Shown here one piece after another: positions 33,695 through 45,500 of a stretch of 64,000 nucleotides of DNA. The stretch covers positions 682,001 to 746,000 of the forward strand of contig JBANDB010000010.1 in the NCBI GenBank assembly GCA_037576215.1, read 5' to 3'. The notes beneath the pieces are model-generated. The model saw only the letters and a list, made by a program, of their open reading frames with translations, was not told the origin of the DNA and ran no database searches. A program made the position numbers and the translations under genes. How positions within the stretch are numbered: position 1 is the first letter of the stretch; each line of letters starts with the position of its first letter. This DNA is from Armillaria gallica (Eukaryota; Basidiomycota; Agaricomycetes; Agaricales; Physalacriaceae).

Positions 33695-33983
33695 AGACGA
33701 AGCGGTCACAACAAGGAAAGTTGCGACCAGATGTTCTGCTTCTCCCAAGCTCCGATGATCATCGGACTCGACAAACAGGCGCTAGTATTGGATGTCAAGG
33801 TATATTATTAGCTCAACATCAGCTCTCATACAAGCTCGATGTCTTTTTTTGTAGATGATTATCCCTATGTAGTATAGTCTATGTGCGGAAGATGTCCATA
33901 CATCCTAGTCCAAAAATAATACACGAAACAAAGTGTCTATAACATAGTATGGGAGAAAATTCCCGTTTTATGAGGATGTGCCG

Positions 33984-34569
33984 TTATATATGAGCTGTGT
34001 CGTTGCAAGGTTCATTTGGAACCCGAACGTCTATTGGATTTACAGAATCAGCGCCAGTGTTACGAACCAAGTCAGAAACACCAACCGATCCAGAAGCCCA
34101 TTCTTCAATGACTGTGAGGTAAACCAAGGCATTGCTAGCCGATTTTCCTGATCCGAAGCCTCCAAGGCGTGCGGAGAGGTTCGGCATAACAAGCTGAGCA
34201 GGGGCCGGGTGGCTCGCATACGGGACGCCTAAAATACAAGTAAGCTTCTGAGAGGAAGAAAAACCAGACTGGAATCGACTAACCAGGGTAATTGGCGTAG
34301 TCGTATCGTCCAAAGTAGTATCCGGCCCCGAAAGACTCGGAAGGTGAGAAGGACTGGGGAAGGGAGGTGAACAACCACACAGAGTAGTTGTACCCCGATA
34401 CGCTGTAATCTGCCATCCCGTCGTATTTGAAGTCGAAGGACTCCCCCGGCAAGATGACCGTGCCATTAGTGGGGGATGTGATCTCGCCGTTCACAGCAGA
34501 GACCGATACTGGCAGGGAAAGCGTCGTGGAGAGGACGAGGAGGCTGGAGAAGAGGCTGAGAAGCTGCAT
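33984..34569 (-). CDS. Small secreted protein, paralog of the one at 41716
   Basis: Signal peptide (MQLLSLFSSLLVLSTTLSLP), then a compact beta-rich domain: ITSPTNGTVILPGESFDFKY, DGMADYSVSGYNYSVWLFTS, FGAGYYFGRYDYANYPG|VPYA, PAPAQLVMPNLSARLGGFGS, VYLTVIEEWASGSVG, ending NEPCNDTAHI. One intron splits the conserved YPG|VPY join. About 175 residues. A basidiomycete secreted family with no function known to me; Ser/Thr and Tyr rich, no Cys-rich fold. Shares about 65% identity by eye with the gene at 41716, in inverted orientation. Confidence 0.75.
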
Positions 34570-35196
34570 GTTGTTGGAGCAGAGAATTCGAAGTAAGTAT
34601 TGTGATGTGAAGTTATAGCGCAATCGCACGGCTTTATACCAGGTTGACACATGGATTCCGTGAGAAACGGCCATTCGAACCCATTCTCGAGAAATCTGAG
34701 CGTCAGAGGATATGATGCGCGAGGTTCATAGTACTCCATCATTGTTCCGCGCGCCTAGGCCTGGACCGAGGTTCACGCGTCATGACTTGAGGATTTTCGT
34801 TCAACTTCAAGCTAGGAAAACACAAGGAGTGCGCCACAGAGAGAGTCTAGGCCTACGCGAGTGGAACGAGGTACCAGAACTTTCGAGCGTGGTACAAAGG
34901 CAGTGCAGAGACCGACGTTCGGACTCGCGATAGTTACTTGTTTGAGATAAAACGGTCTTCTGGCGCCTGTGAGAGAGCCATCATGAGGCTTTACGGCTTT
35001 GCGTGTCAGACAGAAAGACACCATCCCGGATCATTGAACGCAAAGAGTACGAGACGGACAGAGAGAGAAGAAGCCTCTTTGACAATGACAGTTGATCAGA
35101 TGCAAAGGTGGCTGTGTGGCGTAAGATGTGCCTGTTTATCGCAAAGCTGATCTGCCGTTTTTGGAGATCGAAAACTTTGGTTTGCTCGTTTACGCG
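34570..35196. promoter_or_regulatory. Divergent intergenic region
   Basis: About 630 bp upstream of both the secreted protein and ADE1. Only short unsupported ORFs. Presumed promoters of both. Confidence 0.4.
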
Positions 35197-36269
35197 ATGT
35201 CGGCTTTAATCAACTCTGATCTCCCTGGGCTTACACTGATTTCTAAAGGAAAGGTCAGAGATATCTACAGCACTCATCTCCCGACCACCTCTTGTTCGTC
35301 GCGACCGACAGAATATCCGCGTACGATGTTATCCTCAAGAACGTGAGTATATCGACTCTAATCCGTATTGGCTCTCACCTCAAATCGTAGGGAATCCCAG
35401 ACAAGGGCAAACTCCTCACCAAAATCTCCCTCTTTTGGTTCTCGAAGCTATCGCATATCATCCCGAATCATTTCGTGACCGGTGATATCGATGACATGCC
35501 CAAGGAACTTGCGCCGTTCAAGGATCAACTCAAAGGACGCGCCATGCTGGTGAAGAAGGCAAAGGTCATACCGCTTGAAGCCATCGTTCGGGGATACCTG
35601 ACAGGTACGTTCGACACGTGGTGTATGTGTCCACTTATTGAATGTAAGTCTCTAGGATCTGCGTGGTCGGAATACAAGAAATCTGGGACCGTGCACGGAA
35701 TTAGCCTTCCTCCGAACATGATCGAGTCGCAACAAATCACAGAGCCGCTGTTCACGCCATCGACCAAGGCGGAGCAAGGCGCCCACGATGAGAATATTTC
35801 CCCCCAGCAAGGCTCGTCGTCCTCTTTATGAAGGCTCGCCCCGTACTAACCATCCCCCACTGCAGCGTCAACTCTGATCGGCGAATCCCTCTACAACCAG
35901 ATATCTCAAGCAGCCATAAAACTATACACAGAAGCCGCGGCCTACGCGCATTCAAAAGGTATCATCCTCGCGGACACAAAGTTCGAATTCGGACTCGTTC
36001 CTGGGCCTTCCGGGGAGGACACGCTCATTTTGATTGACGAGCTTCTGACGCCTGATTCGTCGCGGTATTGGCCTCTGGAGGGATATAAGGCGGGGGGTCC
36101 ACAGCCAAGCTTTGACAAGCAGTATTTGCGGGATTGGCTTGTCGGAGCCGGGTTTCGGAAGGGCCTGGAAGAAGGGAAGGTCAAGGGGGAAGGGTGGACA
36201 GTCGAAGAGAGTGTTGTGGAAGGTACTAGGAAACGGTATACGGAGGTTGTCGATCTTTTAATAGGATGA
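35197..36269 (+). CDS. ADE1: ADE1, SAICAR synthetase
   Basis: Phosphoribosylaminoimidazole-succinocarboxamide synthase of purine biosynthesis. Exons 35197-35342, 35391-35604, 35656-35811, 35866-36269. Motifs: ISKGKVRDIYSTHLP, DHLLFVATDRISAYDVILKN (in the next frame), PDKGKLLTKISLFWFSKL, KKAKVIPLEAIVRGYLTG|SAW, KAEQGAHDENISPQQ, KGIILADTKFEFGL, DELLTPDSSRYWP, QPSFDKQYLRDWL. Exon lengths sum to 920, one base short of a multiple of three; the missing base is near 35282 in a C run. The third intron is GC-AG (35812-35865, AAG|GCTCGT, branch ctaac). Near-certain identity. Confidence 0.94.
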
Positions 36270-36407
36270 ATAGAAAGTGTGCGCCCTCGCGAAGTAAAAG
36301 CTGCTTCTGAGAAAGTTCCTGGTTGTACCGATAAAGGGGAGAGTCGAGTGTTAGTACACGTTTCCTAAAGTAATACTTCTACAAAAAATAAAAATACGAT
36401 AGAAATC

Positions 36408-36485
36408 CTGATTACGAGCTTGGGGAATCGAACCCCAAGGACGTTAAAGACGCAATTGTACCATTACACAGCGTAGGAGACAGAG
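36408..36485 (-). tRNA. Degenerate tRNA-like sequence
   Basis: Minus-strand sequence with a perfect B box (GGTTCGATTCC) inside a 5-bp T stem (TGGGG/CCCCA) and an A-box-like TGTGTAATGGTA. The anticodon-loop-like CTTTAAC would place UUA at 34-36, and the D and anticodon regions resemble tRNA-Glu(UUC). The 3' half of the anticodon stem is missing and the acceptor stem pairs in only 4 of 7 positions. Probably a tRNA relic, not a working tRNA. Confidence 0.35.
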
Positions 36486-36555
36486 ATTTCTATTGCTTTG
36501 ATATTTTAGTACTACTACTCTGTCAAAAGGCAATAATGATTTCCAAATTCGGAAG

Positions 36556-37320
36556 ATGGCATTTACTACTCACACAACACCTTCTGGTACGGCAATAGCT
36601 CTACCCTGCGTGTAGCTAACAGTGAAAGATAGGATTCCTACTGCCGTCCATCCATTCTACGCCTCCGTTCTTCAGGTCAGACAGTTCTATCGCGTATGGC
36701 CCTTTAATGACAGGAGATACAGCCAGCAGCCCAATGAAACGACGCTCGCTTCATTCACTGATCACTGGATAAAGCTTATACTCGCGTATGCACGGCACCG
36801 AAGGCTATTCTTCTACACGTGGAAGATGCAGAGACGTCTGGAAATGACTGGGACGAAGTCTTGAAGAACGAACGGATAAACCGTGTGTTCCCCTTGCCCG
36901 TTGCAGCGACAGCTCGTGGGTTTACCCTTCCACAGGTCGTGTACTTCCCCCGTACCTAGAGCATATCATGGGAGCGATGGTAGCCAAGAACCTAGCGGTA
37001 TTCGAACCCGCGAAGCAAACGAGATCGGCCCTGCTGTACTGGCGCCTGCCGGAGGAATGGGCAGAGACGCTGCATGAATGGGTGAGAGCGAACCGCTATT
37101 TCGGACTGAAATGTGACTGGACGGAACGCAGGCGGCCTCGACTGGACACCTGAATACGATCATGACCTTTTACGAAGTCACGGATCCCCCCATCGAATCG
37201 CCGCTCTCTGGGATCCCGGTCGCGCTGCTCCGCAAGGCTATTGGGATCCTGGCAAAGACGAACCGGGCACAGCTGATTGCGGTGGCGGATGGCGAGGGCG
37301 TCAGGTTTTTTTCAAAGTAG
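36556..37320 (+). CDS. VPS25: VPS25, ESCRT-II subunit
   Basis: Two winged-helix domains; ESCRT-II of the multivesicular body pathway. Exons start MAFTTHTTPSG|FLLPSIHSTPPFF, then RRYSQQPNETTLASFTDHWI and KLILAYARHRRLFFYT, VEDAETSGNDWDEVLKNERI (next frame), N-R|RVLPPYLEHIMGAMVAKN, SALLYWRLPEEWAETLHEW and ASTGHLNTIMTFYEVTDPPI, LRKAIGILAKTNRAQLIAVA, DGEGVRFFSK. The last is the typical Vps25 C-terminus. A single base is missing near 36820 (before VEDAE). Complete gene of about 200 residues. Confidence 0.9.
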
Positions 37321-37425
37321 TACATATACTAATTAGTGTAATATCATTCGATGGTCCAGTCTTAGTCTAGATTTTATTCACAGCGCTTTATATGGAGCCG
37401 GGTAATGGCGATCGACTCTTGACCC

Positions 37426-38459
37426 ATGGCTTCCATGCGAAAACGGGCAGAGGAGCTCGTCGTTGACCTCCAGGACAGCATCGTCAAGGCCCTCGAGGCT
37501 GTTGATCCCGACGCCCCGCCCTTCAAGCGCGACTCGTGGACGCGCGCCCAGGGCGGGTACGGCGTATCCTGCGTCTTCGCCGTCCCTCCCAGCGACGACG
37601 ACGCTGCGCCCCCGCCCTCTTCCGTCCTCGAAAAGGCCGGCGTGAACGTCTCCGTCGTCCACGGCACCCTCCCGCCCTCTGCCGTCCAGCAGATGCGCGC
37701 CAACCACGCTTCGCTTCCCCAGGTCGAGGGCGGCCTTCCCTTCTTCGCTACCGGCGTCAGCCTCGTCATCCACCCCCGCAACCCTAACGCGCCGACCTGC
37801 CACGCCAACTACCGGTACTTTGAAGTCACTGAAGCCATTGATCCGGACTCGCCAGAGCCGCCGAAGCCGTTGGTCTGGTGGTTTGGCGGAGGCGCGGACC
37901 TCACGCCGTCCTATCTGTTTGAGGAGGACGCCGTGCACTTCCACAAGGTCCACCAGGACGCTGCTGCCCCCCACGGCGCACAGATGTACCCTGCTTTCAA
38001 AAAGTGGTGCGACGAGTATTTTTACATCCCACATCGCCAAGAATCTCGCGGCATCGGAGGCATATTCTTCGACGACCTCAGTGTCGAGCCTCATCCCCGT
38101 CTTTCCTCGGACGAGAAGCGACCACAGACGGCAGAGAGATATTTTCTTTTGTACGCGACATGGGGGCAGCATTTATACCCGCTTATATCCCCATCCTTTC
38201 CAAACGCTGCGTCCTTCCGTCTACGCCTCGTCAACGTCGCTGGCAGCTCATCCGTCGTGGGAGATACGTCGAGTTTAATATCATGATTGACCGCGGGACC
38301 AAGTTTGGTTTGAACGCTCCCGGTGCCAGAATAGAGAGCATTCTCATGAGCTTGCCAGAGACGGCGAGGTGGGAGTACATGTCCGACATGGGTCAGGATC
38401 CAGAGTCTGAAGAAGGTAAACTTTTGGCTGTCCTAAAGACGCCAAAGGAATGGGTGTAG
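37426..38459 (+). CDS. HEM13: HEM13, coproporphyrinogen III oxidase
   Basis: Oxygen-dependent heme-pathway enzyme. Intronless. Motifs: FKRDSWTRAQGGYGVSCVFA, PFFATGVSLVIHPRNPNAPT, CHANYRYFEV, WWFGGGADLTPSYLFEEDAV, WCDEYFYIPHRQESRGIGGI, FFDDLS, then in the next frame FVRDMGAAFIPAYIPILSKR, QRRWQLIRRGRYVEFNIMID, RGTKFGLNAPGARIESILMS and LPETARWEYM. The frame moves by one missing base near 38136 (between QTAE and IFSF), where a doubled G would restore it. Catalytic residues all present. The reverse strand has a long shadow ORF. Confidence 0.95.
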
Positions 38460-38511
38460 ATCATTCCATGTACACTTAGAATATTGAATACCACTCAAAC
38501 ATATATTTTAC

Positions 38512-39926
38512 CTACTCTAATGCACCGAATAAGCTTACAACAGCCACAGGCGGAGGTCCTCCCTCTCGAGCTTTTGTCTGTCCACAGTACGCTATCACAT
38601 ACCGACTTGGATGCCAAGTGACTGTCGGTGCTGGAGCAAGAGCGGGGACACGATGCAAGGGCATCGACGTCTCGGTCGCGCACTATAAAAAAATTAAGTA
38701 AAACAATACACAGGAAATGTATCGCCACGTACAATATCGACGTAAACGCCTGTACTTCCGATAGCAAGAAACTCTCCATCATGAGAGAAACTTAGCGAAC
38801 TGATTTGATGTCTACCAGAACTTGTCAGTCAAGTGGTAGGTGCAACAGGATCAAGAAAACGGACTCGCAAGCAGTGATTGTCCTGGCGCAGATCCATTCC
38901 GTCAGGTCAAACAAGTTGACTATCGAGTCGAAACCTCCGGACGCGAGGTATCTTAAAGGTATAAGTAGAAGTTTCAGTAGGAGCGCGAGTCTTCTCACCT
39001 CCCCCTGGGATCCAAGGCAGCAGCTTCGCATCCCCCAACGTGTGCAGCCGGCGTCTCTCTAACAGTGAGTGAGGGATAATCCAGGACCCTCAAGGTATGT
39101 TCCGAATGGTGAGTCAGTACTATCCCGTCGCCTGTGTGGTTGAACATTGCTCTTGAGCCCGGAATCTACCAAAGGTAAGTCAGAATGCGTAACAGGCACC
39201 ACGAGAAAGCGTACAATTTCTTTGTCGCTCACGCTCCAAGTATCCTTCCCACCTGATGCTTGTCCACACTCGAGGAAATACATCTGATGCCCAGCAGAGG
39301 TGTACACCATCGTTCTTCCATCTGGTGAATAATTCATCACCAAAGGAGACTGTTTGAGAGACACTTGTTGAAGGCAGCGGCTTTCTGCGAGCAGAGTGAG
39401 CACGACATACGGAACTAGGAAACGGCGTTTTACGAACGTCTAGCATCCCAAAACACGATCCTGCGGTCTTTCCCACTCGACGTGCAGAACAATTCCGGAT
39501 GCGTCGGGTTCCAGGTAACATGGTCACCTCGTCCGAGTGCCCACCAGAGAACATCGTCGCCGAGCGAGCTTCCATCTACAGGACCTCCCTCAGCAAAAGC
39601 AAAAAAAAAAACAAGACCTCACGCACCCCCTTCTCGGGTTGCCACACTCTCGTTATTTTATCGATCCCCACGGCTGCGATCTTCTTACCATCGCAGCTCC
39701 ACGCGACATGGTTCATCGCCTGAGGGCTCGGCATACGATAATCCCGAGGTTTGAAGGCGGAAAACGATGGTGGCTACAGGGTTCTACGGTGTCAATGAGC
39801 GCTCAAACGCGAGTCCAGAGGGGGCCAGCGAGTTACAAGGATTCCCCGGACGCCGAACGTCGTGTGTGGAGGCGGCGAGGGCGGACGTTGAGGAGCTGGT
39901 ATTTCTTCTTCTTCTTTTGGTGGCAT
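38512..39926 (-). CDS. TEX1: TEX1/THOC3-like WD40 subunit of the THO/TREX complex
   Basis: WD40 beta-propeller protein coupling transcription to mRNA export. N-terminus MPPKEEEEIPAPQRPPSPPP, then MNHVAWSCDGKKIAAVGIDK, TRVWQPEKG, FSGGHSDEV, DHVTWNPTHPELFCTSSGKD and RRIVFWDAR|QSRCLQQVSLKQ, PLVMNYSPDGRTMVYTSAGH, MFNHTGDGIVLTHHSEHTLR, GGCEAAALDPRGRYLASGGF, DSIVNLFDLTEWICARTITA, HQISSLSFSHDGEFLAIGST, ending VTWHPSRYVIAYCGQTKARE and VAVVSLFGALE. At least six introns. Single bases seem missing near 39845 and 39525. A T12 tract sits in an intron (about 39600). Divergent from CWF23 with 55 bp between starts. Confidence 0.88.
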
Positions 39927-39981
39927 GGTGGCAGTTGGATGAGGAAAGTGGGTGCACAGCCACGCCCTTCTAACTCTTGCC

Positions 39982-41197
39982 ATGTCTACCGAAGTGGAAG
40001 TGAATCCTTACGAGCTTCTGAATGTCGAACTGGAAGCTGATGAGCGAACGATACGAACAGCATATCGGCAACGGTCGCTCAAGGTCCATCCTGATAGGGT
40101 ACGTGCCGTCGTTCTGTCAATTCAGTACCTCACTGACAGACAGCCCAACAGAATCCTAATAATCCTGATGCTGGTACATCCTCAAATCCTTTTCTTCGTT
40201 ACAAATACCTGACACCTTCATTAGCACGAAAATTCCACGAGCTGAACCAGGCCTATGAATTGCTATTGGATCCCCTTCGGCGGCTAGCCCTCGATGCGAA
40301 GCTGCGAGTCAAGGCAGCCAAGGCGGAGCGGTTCAAGTCTTTTGACACCAAACGCAAGGCGTTTCTGGAGGAGCTGGAGGAGAGGGAGCGGTCTTTCAAG
40401 AAGGCGCGTATGGATAAGCAGAAATCAGAGGCGGATCAATGGCAGGCGAACGAGAAAATCAAGGATGAAGGTAGGAGACTCAGGGAGGAGAAGGAAAAGG
40501 AAATCCGACAGCGCGAACAGAACGCGAAGAAGGTCGATGCTGAGGATGAGCCTCCCTCCATCCGTACGTATATCGTTTCTTTCTCCTCCGGCTTAGTCTG
40601 ACTTTACTTAGAACCCAACGACACGACCGTCCGAGTCAAATTCTCACTATCTGGACATCCCGACCTGACTACTCCCGAGGCCCTCGCCGCCGTATTCGCG
40701 CCTTTCGGCCCAACCGACACGGAAACGATCGTGCTTTCACTGAAAGCGTCCAAGAAAGCCCCGTCGAAGCCGCCCAAGTATGGCACCGGTCTCGTTCCTT
40801 TCAAAAGGATTGGCGACGCGTTTGCTGCGGTGTGTGCCAGCGGCCAAGAGGATCGAGGTCTGAAAGGTATCGATATCACCTGGGTAGGCGGGAAGGAACC
40901 GGAGATTCTGGGTTGGTTAAAGAAGACGGGGAAGCTTTCTGCCCAACCGGCCGTGGCGACTGAACCTCAAGCATTGAGTTCGTCAATGTTCTCGTCGTTT
41001 CCCGAGACGCTGGTACGTGCCTTTTAGTTTTAGTCTCCTTATCTGCTGTGCTCACTGCTCTGTGCCAGCCCGAACCCATACCAGAAGTTGCCGTCTCTCC
41101 CGATATAAATTATGAGTCGTTGACTCTAATGCGTATGCGTCAAGCTGAGCGTGAACGTCTAGAACGCGAGATACTCGAGCGTGAAGCGAATGAATGA
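39982..41197 (+). CDS. CWF23/DNAJC17-like spliceosomal J protein
   Basis: N-terminal J domain (NPYELLNVELEADERTIRTA, YRQRSLKVHPDR with the HPD triad, then ARKFHELNQAYELLLDPLRR), a long charged coiled coil (KRKAFLEELEERERSFKKAR and following), and a C-terminal RRM-like domain (TTVRVKFSLSGHPDLTTPEA, LAAVFAPFGPTDTETIVLSL, YGTGLVPFKRIGDAFAAVCA). The tail is basic/acidic helical (LMRMRQAERERLEREILERE). Layout matches Cwf23/DNAJC17, a spliceosome-associated co-chaperone. Five exons with good joins (HPDR|NPNNPDA). Confidence 0.85.
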
Positions 41198-41715
41198 TCA
41201 CAATACAAAGGTACTCATGATTACTTGTGTATCATAGTGGCTAGAAACTTTATTCTAGACTTCCAAAGCGGAGATGAAAGCCATTCTGACGCTTTTCGAG
41301 TTCAAGACCGAGACGCTCTTCCACGCGTCGGACTGACCATAAGGTGTTACGACATCGAAGATCGGGAATCTATTCTCTGTCGAGGATCCTGGCTGGATCG
41401 TTCTGTGACCGCATGATTGTCGGTTTGAGTCTATTTCTGTTCGAGTCCTGGAGGGTCCTCTCCACCGACATGCCCTCTGACCACGCCAATAGGTTATCGA
41501 TGGCGTCTGTGAGGTCGTCTTCTTTCGGCAAAACACATACACTATCGTCGATGCCCTCTCCCCGGGAATCTGATAAGCCCCATAGAGTATCATTACCGTT
41601 GTGGATCCGCTGCCGGCTTCCGTGATGAGTAGGGCTACCATCTCCGTGTCCACATGCGTGTACATACCACTATATAAGCCTTCCAACTATCCACTATCTC
41701 ACTCGTGCGCCTACA
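41198..41715. other. Intergenic, no gene seen
   Basis: A minus-strand open frame at 41255-41686 has no protein-like pattern and probably is chance. TATA-like atataagcc near 41673 suits the secreted protein that follows. Confidence 0.4.
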
Positions 41716-42207
41716 ATGCATTTCTTCACCATTCTTCCTATCCTCGCCTTCATCACCTCCGTCCTCGCAGGCTCCGGGTCCATCACCAAGCCCGCTAAAG
41801 GCACATCCATCATGCCCGGCCAGTCATTCGCCTTCCACTATGATGGCATGGCGGAGTACAGCGTCTCCGGCTACAACTACTCCGTGTGGTTGTTCACGTC
41901 CCTGCCGTTGGCGTTTCTGCCCTCGCAGAGTTTCGGGGCAGGACATTTCTTTGGTCGTTATAATTACGCTAACTACCCCGGTCGGTGGATTTTTCACATC
42001 CAATATGTATTATTGGCCTTGTATTTAATTATGTGTGATGTTATAGGTGTTCCATATGCGACCAACCCAGCGCCGGCTAACTTCACCATGCCGGACCTGT
42101 CTGCGTCGTATGGTGGGTTCGGAAGGGGCAAGGACGCCAGTGGCGCAACAGTCTATCTAGCGGTCATTGAAGAATACGCCGCAGGATCGGTACGCGTGTC
42201 TCATTGA
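41716..42207 (+). CDS. Small secreted protein, paralog of the one at 33984
   Basis: Signal peptide (MHFFTILPILAFITSVLAG) then the same domain as the inverted paralog: ITKPAKGTSIMPGQSFAFHY, DGMAEYSVSGYNYSVWLFTS, FGAGHFFGRYNYANYPG|VPYA, PAPANFTMPDLSASYGGFGR and VYLAVIEEYAAGSVRVSH. The intron position is conserved. The reading frame stops right after GSVRVSH, about 30 residues before the paralog's end; a donor (gtacgc) just before suggests the C-terminal exon may instead be spliced in from about 42250. No function known. Confidence 0.7.
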   Translation: MHFFTILPILAFITSVLAGSGSITKPAKGTSIMPGQSFAFHYDGMAEYSVSGYNYSVWLFTSLPLAFLPSQSFGAGHFFGRYNYANYPGRWIFHIQYVLLALYLIMCDVIGVPYATNPAPANFTMPDLSASYGGFGRGKDASGATVYLAVIEEYAAGSVRVSH

Positions 42208-42506
42208 AGCTTCCTGCTATTGATTTCTGATGATGCCCGTGGGTGATAGACATTTGGCTTGCAAATGAACTTGGCCACGACGTGGCTCGTATACAACGGC
42301 ACGCAGCATCATTAATTTCTTTAGACGTAGAGCATGGACATAAAATCACGGACAACGAACCTTCGTAGGGACATTATACCGGACAATTTCGTAGCTAGTT
42401 ATTAATTTAGTACAAAAGGACGATCGTAAGATCACAACGGACTCAAAATAGTCGTACATATTGGTGTATGTAGATTACAACTGAGCTAGCAAAATTATGC
42501 GCCTAT
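42208..42506. other. Convergent 3' interval
   Basis: About 300 bp between converging genes; may include a last exon of the secreted protein. Nothing else is seen. Confidence 0.35.
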
Positions 42507-45500
42507 CATGCGCTCTTCTCGCCCACGAACTGATCAAACCAACGGAAAACTTCGTAGTGCCATTTAAGGCTGCGGAGAAGGACATCCAATTATGAACGGC
42601 TCGGAGTAAGAGAAGAAGAACGCATACCTATTGCCATGATCCAGAACCCAATGGTTCTCATCAGGGAAGATAACAAGTCTACTTGGAATACCCCGTCTGA
42701 AACAAGAACCGTCCGTGAATACAGAATCAGAACCAGACAGCTTCAATGAAACGCACTGCTGCAAGGCATGGAAAGCCCCAATACTCTCGGTTTCGGCCAA
42801 CCTATAATCTTTGCTCCCGTGGATGAGAAGCTGTGGCGTACCCCACTTGTGCACAAAGTTGGAAGGGTTGTACCTGCGTCAAACCAGTCCATCAGTGGAT
42901 CAAGACGTCACAGCGGCACATACTTGTCAATTATCTCTCTACTCTTCTTCTCCCACGGACTAGATTGAAAAATGAGCTTCGGCGGCTGTGCGTGATAGGA
43001 CATCGCGTGCTTACCGCCCTGCCCAGTCATGATTGAACTGTAAACATGCCGCGTCAAAATCTGCAAGGGGCACGAAAATAGACAAGTCTTACGAAGAACA
43101 ACTCATCAGTCGAGAATCCATTGTAGTTCGAATCAAAGACTCCATCATGACACACGAGGGCCTTGTGTGACCTTCAACGACGTGCCGAGAATGGAATTGC
43201 TACTTGAAACAAACCTTGAAGTTGAATCCATACTCGGGGTGACCCTGTATCCAGCTGAAAACAGACTTTCAGTCCATCACGCTTGGAGAAAATGGGATTC
43301 CAACGTACTTGATAGCGTATCCTCCCCAGCTTGCACCAGCAGCAACTGCACGGTCTGGATCGATCTGCAATCGAACATGAGTCAATATCGAATGAAAAGC
43401 TCGTGTGATCATACCTCCGGATACGTATCTAACACGTACTTCCATCCCTTCTGCAGGTCAACAAAAGGTTTGCCTCCCCAATCCTCCATAATGCCATCCG
43501 TGAATTCTATTCGTTCTCCTTCAAGATGATAAACAAACAGAGCTAATGATAACACGTGCCTTGTCCAAAGGTTGTACTTCCAGTAGGGTTGATAAGTACA
43601 GAGAAGTAGCCCTGCTGCGCGAAGACTGAGAAACAATCAGTGCGAGGGGACGACTGCAATACCCAGTATGTACACACCATTTGGATTCCACCGCGTAGAC
43701 CATTCATCTTCCCAAGCGCTTTGAGGACCTGGCAACGGACGTCAATGATCATCCAGAATGGAACGAAATGGTACGTTGGCATAGCAGGTACCTCCATGGA
43801 TCAGAAGAACAACGGGCCACTTCTTCGTTTCTCCTGCTTTCCAGCCCTTTGGTTTCAGGATCCAGCCTTGCACGTCCTTATCCTCTGCGCCCTTGAACCA
43901 GACACTTTCTCCTTTGCTAAGGTTCTTTCCCTTCAGCGCATCTTCAGTCAAATGGGTGATTTGTTTAATCTCTCCGCCAAATGTAACGAGCGCATCACTC
44001 CTGCCGATTTCCGATTCTAGGTCATTCAAACCACTGACAAGGAAGACATCGTTGGGCGAAGTGTACGAAGATTGCGTGATAAGAATTCGGCCGTAATAAA
44101 GCGACTGTAGGCCGCTGGCTGAAGGTCCGTTAGTTATCGCGACAGGACTAACGTACTTGGTATCGAGGTCAGGGTCGGTCGTAGATTTCGAAGGCGTCGG
44201 AGGCAGCGGCAAAACGAAGACCTTGGCCTGTGCGTTGTCGCCCGCAGTGAAGTAGATGAACTCGCCCGTTTTAGAGAACTGCGCGACGGCCGCTCAGATG
44301 AAGCGATAGGGAGCAATGGAAGCGAACTCACCGCCAAGGAATCCGGTGAGCGGTCCCATTGCTGGGTAAGTGTGTACCTGACATCTTTCTTGAGATCGTA
44401 GATGACAATCTTTGCCCTGTCGCGTGTATTCCTTCAGTATGGCGAAAACGGCAGAATACAATGCAAACCTGTCGGATTCATAGCCATCCAAATCAAGCTC
44501 TAGCCATGCCACCTTTGAACCGTCTTTGTTGAAGACGGGGTTGTGCGTTGCACCTTGTTTTCCCGACGTCAGCTCCCTGGGCTTGCCGCCGAGAATATCA
44601 ACGACGTATATCTTACGTTCCCACCGTAAGCTTTAAGAAACCAACGTGACATTTGAACATGCTTACATTCTGCTTGGTGTGCCACGCTGCAGGCAGCTCT
44701 GGGTCCTTGGCGGTATACACAACTTGACCGGTGGAAACATCAAAATCATCAGTGCCTCCAAATGGTTCAACGGGTGAGCTCTGTAAATTATTAGCAGGAA
44801 TAACCGACACTCGGTATCAATGCTGCTTACGTGTCCCGTTCCTTGGAGAATGTTGGTGAATTGAGATCCAAAGTGCCATTTGTGATCTGGGTCTTGAATG
44901 AGGCGAACACTGAACAGTGATGTCGTTTTGGGTCCAATCCAGGTGTCCCAATGTCTCTCGTAAGTTGCATCGTACACCAGGGCAGTGGTTCCGCGGTTCT
45001 CCCAAGCCTCATCTTGCTCTTTGACGGTGGAGAGGTTACCGTCAGGATGGACGTTGTCGGAGAACACCAGTTGCCCAGAGAGTGAGGAGTAGCGGAAGTT
45101 GGTAGCCGTTGTCGTAGGGAATGAACCAAGCAGAGCTGGGGGGTTAGGCGCGCTCACAATGCCGACTTCATCACTGTCCTGCTTCCGATAATGAATATCG
45201 AGCGCGTAGATATCGAGTTTCTTGTCACCCTCGACGACGTGGGCGATTGTGCGGCCATCGAGCCAGAATGCTTCACCGCCTTTGGGGAGCTACAGACAGT
45301 CAACAGCGACCATGATACACGCTGATAACGCTTACAGGAATCTCGAAAGGCTTCCTGACTGGACCCGCCAGCGGCGAGATGAAGATAGAACGGTGAACTC
45401 TGTAACAATGATCAGTTCAATTGAAGTACACCAACAGAAAAGTACACACTTCTTGTCCTTTGAAGAGTATTGACTGTAAGGAACCAGAAGGAGATCCCCT

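Noticed and set aside
37378..38172. 264-codon minus-strand ORF antisense to HEM13
   Set aside because: Shadow of a GC-rich intronless gene; low-complexity Val/Gly/Arg sequence without motifs.
39595..39615. Poly-T/A tract as a retrotransposon tail
   Set aside because: It lies inside a TEX1 intron with proper splice borders and has no target-site duplication or element nearby.
41255..41686. 143-codon minus-strand ORF between CWF23 and the secreted protein
   Set aside because: No hydrophobic core pattern or recognisable motif, and it overlaps both neighbours' regulatory regions.
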